64,000 nucleotides of DNA, taken from contig NC_067206.1 of the NCBI RefSeq assembly GCF_026262505.1, forward strand, positions 27,605,896-27,669,895, given 5' to 3'. Position 1 is the first letter of the stretch, and every line of letters begins with the position of its first letter. The notes beneath the pieces were generated by a model. It saw only the letters and a program-made list of their open reading frames with translations, did no database searches and was not told where the DNA came from. The position numbers and the translations under genes are program-made. This DNA is from Trichomonas vaginalis G3. Lineage: Eukaryota; Parabasalia; Trichomonadida; Trichomonadidae. Positions 24,174-34,569 of the stretch are shown here, in pieces.

Positions 24174-26687
24174 ATAACAATAAAAAAAAATAAATAAAAA
24201 AATAAATAAAAATGCTTTATTTTACATTTTACGAATTCTTCCAATGATTTCGTTACTTTCTGCACAATCCTCTTCATAACATGCCAACTTAAGGCTTCTG
24301 CCATCTTATGTTTATTTCCAATGCACTCAATAGCTACTTTATGCGCATTGACGAAAAGAACATTCGAAGAAGTGATAAAATGTTTCTTCTTTTCTTCGTC
24401 AACGCGGCTGTACAACCTTGCAAGAGCAACAAACAATGAGATAAAGCGAGGAATATACTTGTGGAACTGCAAAACTACAAACTGGACACCATCACTGAAA
24501 CCTAATGATTCAGTAATAAATGAAATATATTCATACAAAATATCTGCCATAGAAGGTCCATCGATTTTGTGTGCTTTGTAAAGAAATTCTGTAGACCTGT
24601 CTAAAATAAATGTTTCGTATGTTGACATTTTAGTTGCAATCTCTCTGATGATTTGGATCTGGCATCGCATCAAGAAAAGAGATGCAGGTTTCGTCATCAA
24701 TTTTTCTGAAAATGTCAAACATTTCTTTTGTATTTCCTGGTCACCGCCAGCAATCAATTTCGGAATCAAAACGGACATCGCTGGGAATGAAGGTGAAGAA
24801 GGAACTGGGATGATTTGATCGAATGATTTAATAAGGAGTTTCTGGTAACTTGACAATGTTTGTCTTGTCATGATATTAGAATAAAACAAAACAACATTTT
24901 CGTGGATGAATGGAATCTTGTCAAATTCACTGACTCTTTGCATGACTTGATTCAGCTTGTTGTTTCTTCATCAAACTATCAAGACTAGAATCTTTCGATT
25001 TCGTTAAGATCATGTTCAAAAATTTGACACCGTAGAGAAAAGTGAAGGAGTAATTCCTGTCAAATAATTCTGTGTGTTGTCATAAATTTTTTCCAATGAC
25101 TTTTGGTTTGTTTCGATACATAAAAGACTCAATGACGAGATACAGCTTTCGAGTGTGTTCTTACGACGTTTTCACAAATTTTTGTTCGAAGGAATTCGTT
25201 CAACGAACTGTTTGTTGAACTTTTGAAACAGCGGAATAAACGAAACGAGTTAAAACTGACAAATTAATTTCATTTTCATTTGTTTTCAGTTTGGAAATGA
25301 TTTGATCAATCCAGCTTCCTTCTATTTTTGGTATTAATGAACAAGCAACTGTTGCAAGTGTCAAAGATGTTAGATATCGTTTAGGAGGTGTGTTTGGATC
25401 CAAACACTTAATAACAAATTCAAAAACACTTTCTTTTGGAAGAGCAACTTTAGAAATCGCATATAAAACTTTTGTGATTCCTTTCTTAGTGATTCTATCT
25501 CCAGAAACACAATTAATGAATGTTTGTGGAATAACTGTTGCAGATGTAATACAAACTTCTTTGGAATGTGATAGTTTCAAACATTCCGAAACAAATGATG
25601 GTCCAAATGGATCTTTAATGATACGGATATATTGTATAACCATAGAAGAAGAGAATGTGGAATATAATGTGGATTAAAGTCTAAATTAACTTTGGATTTA
25701 GTTGCGTAATTCAAAAGTGCACGTAATCCAACATTATTACTAAAACGACAATATGTTAATGCAAGTGATTGTAAAACATCTTTTGGAACTCATATAAATT
25801 ACTCCGTAATTGTGTAATGATGTGAGGTGATGTCAAATCACTTGTAAAATCATTACTCATGTTAACATTGTATTCAACATTCAAAACAGGATTATCCGAA
25901 ACAGATTTGATTTCCTCAGCAATATAAGGAGGTGGCTGATCACCCATTAATCTCCTATAAGCATCAGGATGGTCTTTCAACAGTTTGTTTAGCATTCTAT
26001 TCTTCTGTTTTCAGGAATTTGCCAAATTAAAGGAGTAATTGTCGAAATTTCTGCGACAACAGTTGCTTCGTATCTTACGAAAACAAACAAAACACCATCA
26101 GGAACAACTTCCAAATGTGAAGTGCGTAGTATGAAAGCTTATGAATTACATCACGTGCTTGAATAAAACGTGAAGCAGAATCTGGTAATTTTGTCAACAA
26201 AAGATAAGCCCAAATTGCAATGGCTCCAAAATCTTTCATTGTTGCAAGACAGGGGGAAATTGTTGACAAGATTGTTGATTGTTCGTTTTCTGTCATTGAT
26301 TTCCATAATTTCTCGTAAAGACGAGCTGATTCATGAGGAAAGATCTTAATTAATGCATTTGCAAGATTAAGTTGGCTAGGAAGATAGCAACAATCATTTG
26401 GAAGTGAATTAAAGAGTTTAACAACAGAAAACAAACTGCTTAAATAAGATTCATGGTCTGTATCTTGTCCAGAGATGATATCGAAGTTCTTTGATTGAAG
26501 ATCGCTATCAAGAATATTAATTAATTCAGAAACAGTTGAAGAATTTCCGAAATCAGGTTTTTGACCATTAATCAAATGTAATTCTGCGGCAGCAATATCC
26601 AAAGCGAAAAGAGCTAATGAACTTGACTGAGACCTACTTAAGAAGGACAAATCAAAGTAACTTAAGAACATAAAGATGTTTGATATA
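24161..26687 (-). pseudogene. HEAT-type solenoid gene, disrupted 3' part
   Basis: Continuation of the open part that starts at 28361. Open pieces of 198, 79, 147 and 260 residues lie in order on the minus strand, all with helical HEAT/ARM-like texture. Between them the frame changes at least six times (for example near 26690, 26080, 26010, 25750, 25200 and 24950), and sensible peptide continues across each break in another frame, such as the CIETNQKSLEKIYDNTQNYL segment near 25060-25110. No repeated sequence explains the errors, so this is either a decaying gene or a stretch of low-quality consensus. The exact end is uncertain. Confidence 0.55.
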
Positions 26688-28361
26688 TTAAATTAAGATT
26701 TCTTCTTTGAAATAATCTAAACCTTCACAATAGAAACAATTAAAAAGTCGAAAAAACTTCAAATCAATGTCTTGTTGATGATCTCTAACAATGATTGTCA
26801 ATAAATTAATTGAGCGGCGGAAAGAATCGAGATCGAAATAATCAATGTTATTTGCAATTTTCATTAAAACAAATGAATAATCTTTAGGTCTAATAAATTT
26901 GCTCAAAACATTTGGAGAAAGTTGATAAACTTTGTCATTCTGGTTGAAACTTAAATCATATAATATTCCTATGACTTTCTTAATTCCATTTATTCCTACA
27001 AGTTTCTCTACAGTGTTTGCATTCGTTTCAGAAAGAAGATTCAATACATTTAATGATTTAAACCATGATGTTTGTTTCGTTAAAACAAGTTGTGCAAATA
27101 ATTGACTTAATTCCAAATTTGACTCGAGTTTATTGATACATAATGAAAGAGATGCACAACATGATGCTTGTCTATCATCGTTATTCTCGTTAAGACTGTC
27201 AAATAATATTTTGACGTATTCTTCTTGGTTTTCTTTCGCAATGTATCCCAATGTTTTGATTTTCGTTTGAACAATTAATGATCCGTCATCGAGATTAGGA
27301 CGAAGAATCTGTAAAGGAAGTCTCATGTTGTAAAATGCTGGAATATTACGGTATTTAAGGATATCTAATGTGACATTTTCTGAATTTGAAATTGTATTAA
27401 CAGTAATTTCGAGTTTTGTGAAATCTTTGACTTCGAAATTGACGTTGAATGATTGTGATGATACTCCTAAGATCTGAAATGATGAATCTATCTCGGCTTG
27501 AATATGATTTTGCTCATTCTTGAGAATATCAATGCAAAGTAAGGATATTCCTGAAAGATCGATGCTGTCGGTATTAATGTTGATGACTGAGCTAAGAATA
27601 AATGAAATTAAAGGAATGAATTTTGTTGCTTCTTCTTCGCGAAGAACAAACTCGATAACTTCCTTCATTAATACATCTGGGAAGTGAGTAACAATCGCGG
27701 ATAATGATTTGAATAAAAAGCGGTCGTTTTTAACTGAAATAATTTTCAAAAATGAATGTAAGAGAGTTTGCATCCATTCTAAGCCCATTCTCTTAAGTTT
27801 AGAAATAATAGACGCAAGATGCTCTGAAAATATGGGATCAGAAATCGTAAAGTGGTGGAAAATAGGAGTTGTATCGCAGAATTTTTCTAAAGTATGAAGC
27901 GGAATTTGATTTGCTATGAAGGCAAATGAAGAAGCCAAAATGGCGGAGCTCTTGATGTCGATGGTTGATTGCATAGCGATGTCTGAGAACGTTCTCCAAA
28001 TAGATCTCGTGAAATAAGGAGTTATTTTGAGTAAAAATAAGCCAGTAGATCTATAAGATGTTAATCTAATGTTACTAGCATTGTGGTTTGCAGCAAAAAG
28101 TAGGAATTTCCAAATCTCGGTAAATACTTTTTCTCCATCTTGCATTGAGAGTTTGGAGAAATAGGATTGGTTTATGTTTGTTTGTATATAGAATAATGCA
28201 TTTGTGATTTCAGCTTGATCACAGTCAGGTAATTGTGCTGCACTCATTTTTTTCAGGAAATTCTCAGCTTCGGAAGCCTGGCTTTGAGTGATTCTGTTAA
28301 GAATGCCTGGACCATCACTTCCTTCTTTATTAGTAAGTTTATTAAGAATTCTTTCTGCCAT
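26688..28361 (-). CDS. HEAT/ARM-type solenoid protein, N-terminal open part (557 aa)
   Basis: Starts with MAERILNKLTNKEGSDGPGI at an ATG ending at 28361. The protein is helical throughout, with alternating hydrophobic and polar segments typical of HEAT repeats, and shows no enzymatic motif, signal peptide or membrane segment. The stop at 26688 seems not to be the natural end: similar sequence resumes at once in another frame (MFLSYFDLSFLSRS). The intended product is probably about 1,400 residues and reaches to about 24161. I do not recognise the family; large scaffold proteins of transport or chromatin complexes look like this. Confidence 0.6.
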   Translation of the reverse strand: MAERILNKLTNKEGSDGPGILNRITQSQASEAENFLKKMSAAQLPDCDQAEITNALFYIQTNINQSYFSKLSMQDGEKVFTEIWKFLLFAANHNASNIRLTSYRSTGLFLLKITPYFTRSIWRTFSDIAMQSTIDIKSSAILASSFAFIANQIPLHTLEKFCDTTPIFHHFTISDPIFSEHLASIISKLKRMGLEWMQTLLHSFLKIISVKNDRFLFKSLSAIVTHFPDVLMKEVIEFVLREEEATKFIPLISFILSSVININTDSIDLSGISLLCIDILKNEQNHIQAEIDSSFQILGVSSQSFNVNFEVKDFTKLEITVNTISNSENVTLDILKYRNIPAFYNMRLPLQILRPNLDDGSLIVQTKIKTLGYIAKENQEEYVKILFDSLNENNDDRQASCCASLSLCINKLESNLELSQLFAQLVLTKQTSWFKSLNVLNLLSETNANTVEKLVGINGIKKVIGILYDLSFNQNDKVYQLSPNVLSKFIRPKDYSFVLMKIANNIDYFDLDSFRRSINLLTIIVRDHQQDIDLKFFRLFNCFYCEGLDYFKEEILI

Positions 28362-28510
28362 TTGATTTCACTAGAAAAAAAAATTAATCAGTAAATCCGA
28401 TAAAAAAAGCAATAAATTAAATTTTTAACATAAGATATGTTATCTATAAAATGCAATATATATTTATCATAAAGAAATATTTTCCCCGCCAAAAAAAAAA
28501 TAATAACTCA

Positions 28511-29065
28511 ATGGAGAATAAAAGAAGCAAAGAATATATAAAACTATTGGATGAATTTTTCAACTCACCTTCGACTGAAAACATGATGATTGAAGAGCTA
28601 AGACGGAAACAAAGATTAATTTCATCAGAACAAATGTTTCGATTAGTTAATTGGGATAGAGAAAATGCAAATCTCATAAAAAGAAAACGCATTCATTTAG
28701 CTAATTGTATTTCTTCAAGAGCAGCACTACAAGTTTTAGATGATTCATATTTAGAAAAAATGAACACAAGAATATCTCAAATAAACAGATTTTATGATGA
28801 GTGCTCTGAAAAAATCAATATTTCTAAAGAAGAATATGATAAATCGCTCGCTGAATTGAAAAAGAAATTAAGTAACATTAAAGATCAGAACGCTATACTT
28901 ACAAATGATATCAAAAAGTTAGAAGAGCAAGAAGAACGTTACTACAGAATCAAAACCCAATACGAAGCTTCACTCAAAATTGATTCACTTAAAAAAGAAG
29001 AATCTAAACTTAAAGCTGAATTGGCACAAAAGGGGAGGCCCTCTTTTTTGACACTCAAAAAGTGA
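28511..29065 (+). CDS. Small coiled-coil protein, hypothetical (184 aa)
   Basis: MENKRSKEYIKLLDEFF... at the ATG at 28511 is preferred over the in-frame ATG at 28451, whose extra 20 residues are translated AT-rich leader. The protein is almost entirely helical and charged, with a heptad-like coiled coil over roughly residues 85-175. It has no catalytic motif. It is transcribed divergently from the solenoid gene, with about 150 bp between start codons. Function unknown; a structural or complex subunit is plausible. Confidence 0.6.
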   Translation: MENKRSKEYIKLLDEFFNSPSTENMMIEELRRKQRLISSEQMFRLVNWDRENANLIKRKRIHLANCISSRAALQVLDDSYLEKMNTRISQINRFYDECSEKINISKEEYDKSLAELKKKLSNIKDQNAILTNDIKKLEEQEERYYRIKTQYEASLKIDSLKKEESKLKAELAQKGRPSFLTLKK

Positions 29066-29458
29066 CCTCTGTTGTAAAATATATGTGATATATGATCATG
29101 TTGAAATAAGAATTGAAATATGTATAAAATTCCAATATATGCAACATTTCTACCAACTAAATTCTGATTCCAAGGTTTTGAACGAAGAGATATCTTACAT
29201 TTACAAATTATATTTCTTCAGTCATCTCAAAAACACCTGCCTTTCAATGTACAAGTTATAATTTACTAATTAGAACAAATATAAGTGAAATAAGTAGCTG
29301 AAAAGGGGCATCATTACAAAACATAAATATTGATCCATAATGAATCATCAAACTACAAATTGTTCACATTCCAACTTTGAAATATTTGGAATTTAGTAAA
29401 TATATCGGTTTCTTTTTAATCTATAAATAAATATTATTGATTTCATTTTGCTTTTTTT
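29066..29458. other. Intergenic, no gene seen
   Basis: AT-rich DNA between the 3' end of the coiled-coil gene and the 3' end of the secreted repeat protein, which converge. I see nothing specific in it. Confidence 0.5.
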
Positions 29459-29552
29459 TTACTTGTGACAAAAATAAATATCATATTTTGGAATAAATTC
29501 ATAACTCGCTCCGCAAGGGTGTCCTATTAGGTAATAATTAGTTTCCAAGTAT

Positions 29553-30245
29553 TTAGGGGAACCATTGTCTGAATATAAGATTGCCTTCATGTGCAGGCCA
29601 CCAGTTTGTTTCTAAGTACTTTGGAGGATTTCTTGGTTTACCCCCTACATCACGTGAATGTGGAGGATCCCAGTTTGGTAAATCTTCTTCTTGATTTTCG
29701 TGATTAATGAATTTGTTTGTTTCTAAGTATTTTGGAGGATTTCTTGGTTTACCTACTACACCACGTTCATAAGGAGAACCCCAGTTTGGTAAATCTTCTT
29801 CTTGATTTTCGTGATTAATGAATTTGTTTGTTTCTAAGTATTTTGGAGGATTTCTTGGTTTACCTACTACACCACGTTCATAAGGAGAACCCCAGTTTGG
29901 TAAATCTTCTTCTCGATTTTCGTATTTAATGAATTTGTTTGTTTCTAAGTATTTTGGAGGATTTCTTGGTTTACCCCCTACACCACGTGAGTATGGAGAA
30001 TCCCAGTTTGGTAAATCTTCTTTTTGATTTCCAAAATTTAGATGTTTCCTATATATGCAGGAATTTGGAGGATGAATGCTGACTGTTCGATCAAATCGTG
30101 ATCCCCAATTTTGTACGTGGGCTGGGTATTTGGAATGCTGGATCTGATAACGCATTCTCAATGATTTATCATAAGGAGATAAACGTAATGCTCTTTTTGC
30201 ATATGTTCTGGCAGAAAGAAAGCTTATAAATAGAGCAAAAAGCAT
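29553..30245 (-). CDS. Secreted protein with four 40-residue repeats (230 aa)
   Basis: The ATG at 30245 starts MLFALFISFLSARTYA, a clear signal peptide with a likely cleavage after A. The mature part holds about four tandem repeats of 40 residues (120 bp) with the core LPNW-PY-RGV-GKPRNPPKYLETNKFI--EN. They are rich in P, N, W and Y and have few cysteines. The middle two repeats are almost identical at DNA level. I know no family for this repeat. Just past the stop the motif PKYLETN recurs in another frame, followed by an open tail that stops at 29459-29461, so a small indel near 29570 may have truncated the C-terminus. Probably secreted or surface-exposed. Confidence 0.7.
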   Translation of the reverse strand: MLFALFISFLSARTYAKRALRLSPYDKSLRMRYQIQHSKYPAHVQNWGSRFDRTVSIHPPNSCIYRKHLNFGNQKEDLPNWDSPYSRGVGGKPRNPPKYLETNKFIKYENREEDLPNWGSPYERGVVGKPRNPPKYLETNKFINHENQEEDLPNWGSPYERGVVGKPRNPPKYLETNKFINHENQEEDLPNWDPPHSRDVGGKPRNPPKYLETNWWPAHEGNLIFRQWFP

Positions 30246-30274
30246 TAAAAATTTATTATAAAAATAAGATTTTC

Positions 30275-30283
30275 AAAAGTGAC
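30275..30283 (-). promoter_or_regulatory. GTCACTTTT motif upstream of secreted repeat gene
   Basis: On the coding strand the nonamer GTCACTTTT lies about 30 bp before the start codon at 30245. The same nonamer, in either orientation, lies close to several other start codons in this window. Candidate promoter element. Confidence 0.3.
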
Positions 30284-30448
30284 AAGATATATATCTTTCA
30301 GTATTTCATACTTGTTACAATTATTAAAAGAAATAATGATCATTTTATAATTGAGAGGTGTCAAATTTTGATTTTTGCCGTCAAAATTGGTTCAGAAAAA
30401 AAAATTGAAGATTTGTAATTTTTAAACAAACAAGCATTAACAGAAATT

Positions 30449-31669
30449 TTATTCTTTGACATATAAGAATGGTCTTTGTTCTCCTGATGCGTTATTTGTA
30501 ACTCTTCGCTTTAGCAAAGACAAAATAACTACAATTATGAAAACTATAGATCCGTATATAACTTTCCGACGTATCTTAGTAGTCTCATTGTAGAAATTGA
30601 ATTTAACAGTATTACTCCAATCATTTCCTGAAAATGATATCTGAAAATCTGTATTTGAATCGCCTTCGCCTCTTGGAGTTATGCAAAGTGCTGAGTCATT
30701 GGTTTCAACTTGTCCTTCAATGATATCTTGTCCGAATTTGCAATAAATTGAAGAAATTGTTTCTGTTGAAGAATCTGCTTTATAAAAGACGCGGATTTGC
30801 TCTCCGCCTATATGTCTTCCCTTCGTAGGAACGATTTCTTTGATGCTTGGAACAACTTTTTTGCAAGAATGAATTCCATCACCGATAAAACCGTTTTTAC
30901 AGAGACATTTCCCACTGTAATGGCATGTAGCATCTCTATGGCATTTGCTTTCGCATGACCAGCAGCCATTTTCTGCTGCGGGATCTCCGAATTCGAATCC
31001 AGGTGAACATTTGCAAGATCCGTCTGGAATTCGAATTGTATTTGGTCCTTCGCAAGTATTAAACTTCTGTTCATCGTACATTTCGGAGTCTGGAGGGTAA
31101 AATTGAATTGTATCTAAATATTCAGCTTCTTCGTCGTATACTTCCTTAACTGTTTCGTTTTTCTTTGTTTCGTGATGGAATGATTCGCCGAATGGAAGGA
31201 TTTGAACTCCTAATTTCGCTTTTTGTTTTCGAAGCTTTTTAATTTTCTCGTGAGTAAGTTCTTCATCGTAATCTTCTTCATCTGGATCGATAATTGGTAT
31301 GTTAAATTCAGCAGGATCAAAATCTCCATCTGATTTTTCTTTTTGATGTTGTTCCTTTGCTTCATTTTGTGTATTTTGATGATTTGTATTTGTGTCATGT
31401 GTTTCTTTTTGTTCATTTTTTGCAATTTCGTGTTGTTTATTTTGAAGTTGTTTTTCTCTTTGCAATTTCAATATATCATCCATTGAAACTTGTCCGTCAT
31501 CTTCATTTTGATTTATGTTATCAATAGATTCTTTGTTCAGTGGTATTTCATCAAATCTTTGATTTTTTTGTTCATTATTTCCTTGTTCATCATTAGAACT
31601 TGAAGAAGAAAAATATTTAGCATTATCTGTAGCTACAGCTTTGCCTAGAAGCAATAATATCAGTAACAT
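30449..31669 (-). CDS. Type I membrane protein with EGF-like and IPT/TIG domains (406 aa)
   Basis: N-terminal signal peptide (MLLILLLLGKAVA, residues 1-13). A long acidic, Q/N-rich low-complexity region follows (about 15-200). A cysteine-rich EGF-like part comes next (about 206-269; CESKCHRDATCHYSGKCLC is typical), then an IPT/TIG immunoglobulin-like fold (about 273-360; IVPTKGRHIGGEQIRVFY). One membrane helix (about 370-386) precedes a short basic tail (KRRVTNN...). This predicts a surface or endomembrane receptor-like protein with its domains outside or in the lumen. Ligand unknown. It is divergent from the karyopherin-like gene, 158 bp away. Confidence 0.75.
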   Translation of the reverse strand: MLLILLLLGKAVATDNAKYFSSSSSNDEQGNNEQKNQRFDEIPLNKESIDNINQNEDDGQVSMDDILKLQREKQLQNKQHEIAKNEQKETHDTNTNHQNTQNEAKEQHQKEKSDGDFDPAEFNIPIIDPDEEDYDEELTHEKIKKLRKQKAKLGVQILPFGESFHHETKKNETVKEVYDEEAEYLDTIQFYPPDSEMYDEQKFNTCEGPNTIRIPDGSCKCSPGFEFGDPAAENGCWSCESKCHRDATCHYSGKCLCKNGFIGDGIHSCKKVVPSIKEIVPTKGRHIGGEQIRVFYKADSSTETISSIYCKFGQDIIEGQVETNDSALCITPRGEGDSNTDFQISFSGNDWSNTVKFNFYNETTKIRRKVIYGSIVFIIVVILSLLKRRVTNNASGEQRPFLYVKE

Positions 31670-31784
31670 AAACGAATTATTAGAAAATGAAATAATTTTG
31701 AAACATACCTTTTGAATTTAAGAAATATACTCTATTTCTTACGTCATATCAAATTAATCTGTTTTTTTGTTGATTGCTTGTTCT

Positions 31785-31793
31785 GTCACTTTT
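31785..31793 (+). promoter_or_regulatory. GTCACTTTT motif upstream of karyopherin-like gene
   Basis: The nonamer lies about 35 bp before the ATG at 31828, in the same orientation relative to the gene as at 30275. It is followed by an A/T-rich run up to the start codon. Candidate core promoter element. Confidence 0.35.
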
Positions 31794-31827
31794 TTGAAAA
31801 ATATTTTTCCAAAAAAAATTTTTTTAG

Positions 31828-34569
31828 ATGTCTGAAGACAATTTCAATGAACAAGTTCAAGCTGTTCTCGGTATGGTCAATGTTCTAGCAGCACAATCAA
31901 ATAATGAGGAAATTCAACAAGTTACTGGCGTTTTTGAAGATTTTTTTAGAAATAATTTTATAGAACTCGTAATTATTCTAGATTTTATACTAAGATCGGA
32001 AGTAGCAGACAATATCAGATACTATGTATTTGTTATTTTGAAAAGAGCTTTTACTGTTTTAATTTCAATGCCATATGAAAATAAACAGTCAATAATAAGA
32101 GAATTTGGTAAAGAGCAAATGGATTTATTCCAGCTAGCATTTGAAAATGCTTACTCAGAAAATGCTGATATCGCTAGATTAGCCTGTAATATTTGTGCTC
32201 AAATGCTTGTTTCCTGTCCTGGGAGGCCAACAGAAGGATCAGAGTTCGATTTTCAAGAAGTCTTTGACGAGCTGATACATAATAACATTGAAAATGAAGG
32301 AAATCCAAACAGATATTTACAAACCATTATTATTTACAAAGAATTAGCAGATTGCAAGTTCTGGAAAGATCCAAACTATCATAGAGAGCAATACATGTCG
32401 TTTATTCAAATATTATCATTTATTTTATCAGAAGATTTCATCAATAACATTAAAAGCTCAGAAACTTACGAAGAATTACTTTTCAACGCTGTATGCGCCA
32501 TTTACTATACCGATACTCAATGTAATGGCCGCTTTTCTTCTTCATCTGAAAATGTGAAAAATTTTCTCTCTGCATGTGTTCTTTGGCTACCAGAATCATC
32601 CGAACAGCTCTTCAGAATTACATACGATACATTGGCAGTCATAGCCAGATGCAGTTACACTCAAAAAATTCCATTTGGTTTAAATCTTCCACTTTTCATC
32701 AATATTATTACCAATGGCTTATCATGTCCTGGCGATTATCTCATCGCAACCCTTGATTGCATCTACGAAATTGCTTTTTACGAGTATTCTTTGTATTTAG
32801 AAAAAAATCGCAGTTTCTTTTTATACGACTCCAGCAATCGCCTCATGATCTTAGATTATGGACGAAATCCAGAGAAAACACCATGTGAATCATCATTTAT
32901 CCCTCAAAATATTTCGATGAATATTTTATCTTCAGAAGGAGTGTTGAATCAGCTTATAACTCATATCATAACCATCGATAAGAACTCCACTGATATCGGT
33001 GTTGGTAACGATTACTCGATATCTTACTCAGCAACCATGGCATTGCGATATCTTATTGTAATGACGCCAAATTATCTAATAACGTTACTTGAAATAGTTG
33101 AAAACCTTCTTAATAGTAGTGAATGGACAGATAACTATGGAGCAATTCTTATTTTAGAGTCTCTTTCCTCTGTTTTTCAGTATTCTCAAGTTTTCACATT
33201 CATTATTCGGAACAAACAGATATTTTTTGAATATATGAGATCAGATATCACTATATTATCTGGTGGAACAATGATATTTATGATCGCTGCCTTGAAAAAG
33301 TACTCAATAGCACTTGTTTCTTTGGATTTCCTAAATTATCTTCTTGAAACATTGGAAGGAACACTGATATACAAGAATACAACTCTTACTGTTGATTGTC
33401 TGAAGCTCATGGCCCAGTTTGTGTCCTCTTTACACCCGAAAAACAAAAGTGGGTTATATTCTACAACACAAAAACTTCTTTTGAACATGAGGAAGGAGAT
33501 AAATGTTCCTCTTATCCAATCAACAATCGACAAAGTCCTCAAACCGATCATTTTTGAGGATGACCAAATATCTGTTTCTGATTCAAAGGAACTTTACGTA
33601 TATTATGATGGATTCATCAATGATTTCATCAAAGAAGCAGAGCCGCCACTTGATATATACCAAGTTTCAGTTCTAAGTACTTCTTTTGAGAACTTATCCA
33701 TAACAATTTTGAAATTTGTTGAAAATGATCAGTCTGTTTTATCTAATTTCATGGAAAACATGCGCCCATTCTTTAATTGTGCTGATTCTGAGCTCCTTTT
33801 CATGTTAAATATCTCATTTAACACACTTTTCCAAAGAATTCCAAATTTAATGAAAAGTTATTCATCACTTTTCATTGAAAAAATCAGTGAATACCTTCAT
33901 TCTCAAGATCCTTCGCTAGTTAAACAAGCGACGGAGACTGCAAGAATGTTTTTCGAGTACATTGTCGTTAATGATCAAGATTTGATTTCTCAAACAGACG
34001 AAATCATCAAAAAATTGTTTGATTTGATAGAAAACAGCAGTTCTGACATTGTTGGCATCTTCCAAGGCGAAGTTGTTGCTGCGTTAGGTGCTGCTGTATA
34101 TAGTTATGGTGATTCAGCTCCTGTAGATATGATCAATCGTCTTGTTGGAATCATTGATTCTGTTTTGAAATTCGAACCAGATTTAGAAAACGAAGAAGAA
34201 AGACAAAGTTGGTTGAATTTCTACAAATTCATTTTCTATGCATTGAAACTTCTTGTTTTCAATGTTAATTACTTCTGCGGAGAGCCTCCTTACACAGCAC
34301 AAGAAGGAAGGAGATTCAAGATGTGGTACAAGAGAGATTTGTTCAAATACATCAACAGAAGAATTATTTTGAATGATTTGTATGATAATGACTTCTTCAG
34401 CGTTTTCTTGGATTTCTGCGAAAGTTCTCTAAGTAATCTGAAAACGAATGTCAACATTGATATGAATAATAAGTTTACAATACGAATATTGAAAAAGGCT
34501 GTCATTTGTGATGATATGTTTATTTCTAAAAGAGCATTGGATTTCATTGATCTTGCAAAGAATTCTTAG
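31828..34569 (+). CDS. Importin-beta/karyopherin-like HEAT protein (913 aa)
   Basis: Intact 913-residue helical protein. The first 110 residues resemble the importin-beta N-terminal domain: an IQQVTGVFEDFFRNN helix, then a helix pair ending in NIRYYVFVILKRAF, in the place where karyopherins carry their A..LKN helix. HEAT-like repeats continue to the C-terminus. Length fits the karyopherin family (about 850-1,200). Such proteins carry cargo through nuclear pores under Ran control. The specific type (importin or exportin) cannot be told from sequence alone. No frame breaks, in contrast to the nearby solenoid gene. Confidence 0.6.
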   Translation: MSEDNFNEQVQAVLGMVNVLAAQSNNEEIQQVTGVFEDFFRNNFIELVIILDFILRSEVADNIRYYVFVILKRAFTVLISMPYENKQSIIREFGKEQMDLFQLAFENAYSENADIARLACNICAQMLVSCPGRPTEGSEFDFQEVFDELIHNNIENEGNPNRYLQTIIIYKELADCKFWKDPNYHREQYMSFIQILSFILSEDFINNIKSSETYEELLFNAVCAIYYTDTQCNGRFSSSSENVKNFLSACVLWLPESSEQLFRITYDTLAVIARCSYTQKIPFGLNLPLFINIITNGLSCPGDYLIATLDCIYEIAFYEYSLYLEKNRSFFLYDSSNRLMILDYGRNPEKTPCESSFIPQNISMNILSSEGVLNQLITHIITIDKNSTDIGVGNDYSISYSATMALRYLIVMTPNYLITLLEIVENLLNSSEWTDNYGAILILESLSSVFQYSQVFTFIIRNKQIFFEYMRSDITILSGGTMIFMIAALKKYSIALVSLDFLNYLLETLEGTLIYKNTTLTVDCLKLMAQFVSSLHPKNKSGLYSTTQKLLLNMRKEINVPLIQSTIDKVLKPIIFEDDQISVSDSKELYVYYDGFINDFIKEAEPPLDIYQVSVLSTSFENLSITILKFVENDQSVLSNFMENMRPFFNCADSELLFMLNISFNTLFQRIPNLMKSYSSLFIEKISEYLHSQDPSLVKQATETARMFFEYIVVNDQDLISQTDEIIKKLFDLIENSSSDIVGIFQGEVVAALGAAVYSYGDSAPVDMINRLVGIIDSVLKFEPDLENEEERQSWLNFYKFIFYALKLLVFNVNYFCGEPPYTAQEGRRFKMWYKRDLFKYINRRIILNDLYDNDFFSVFLDFCESSLSNLKTNVNIDMNNKFTIRILKKAVICDDMFISKRALDFIDLAKNS

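Noticed and set aside
25996-26075. Spliceosomal introns as the cause of the frame changes in the solenoid gene
   Set aside because: The Trichomonas intron signals (GTATGT-like 5' site and the ACTAACACACAG-type 3' element) are absent at the breaks.
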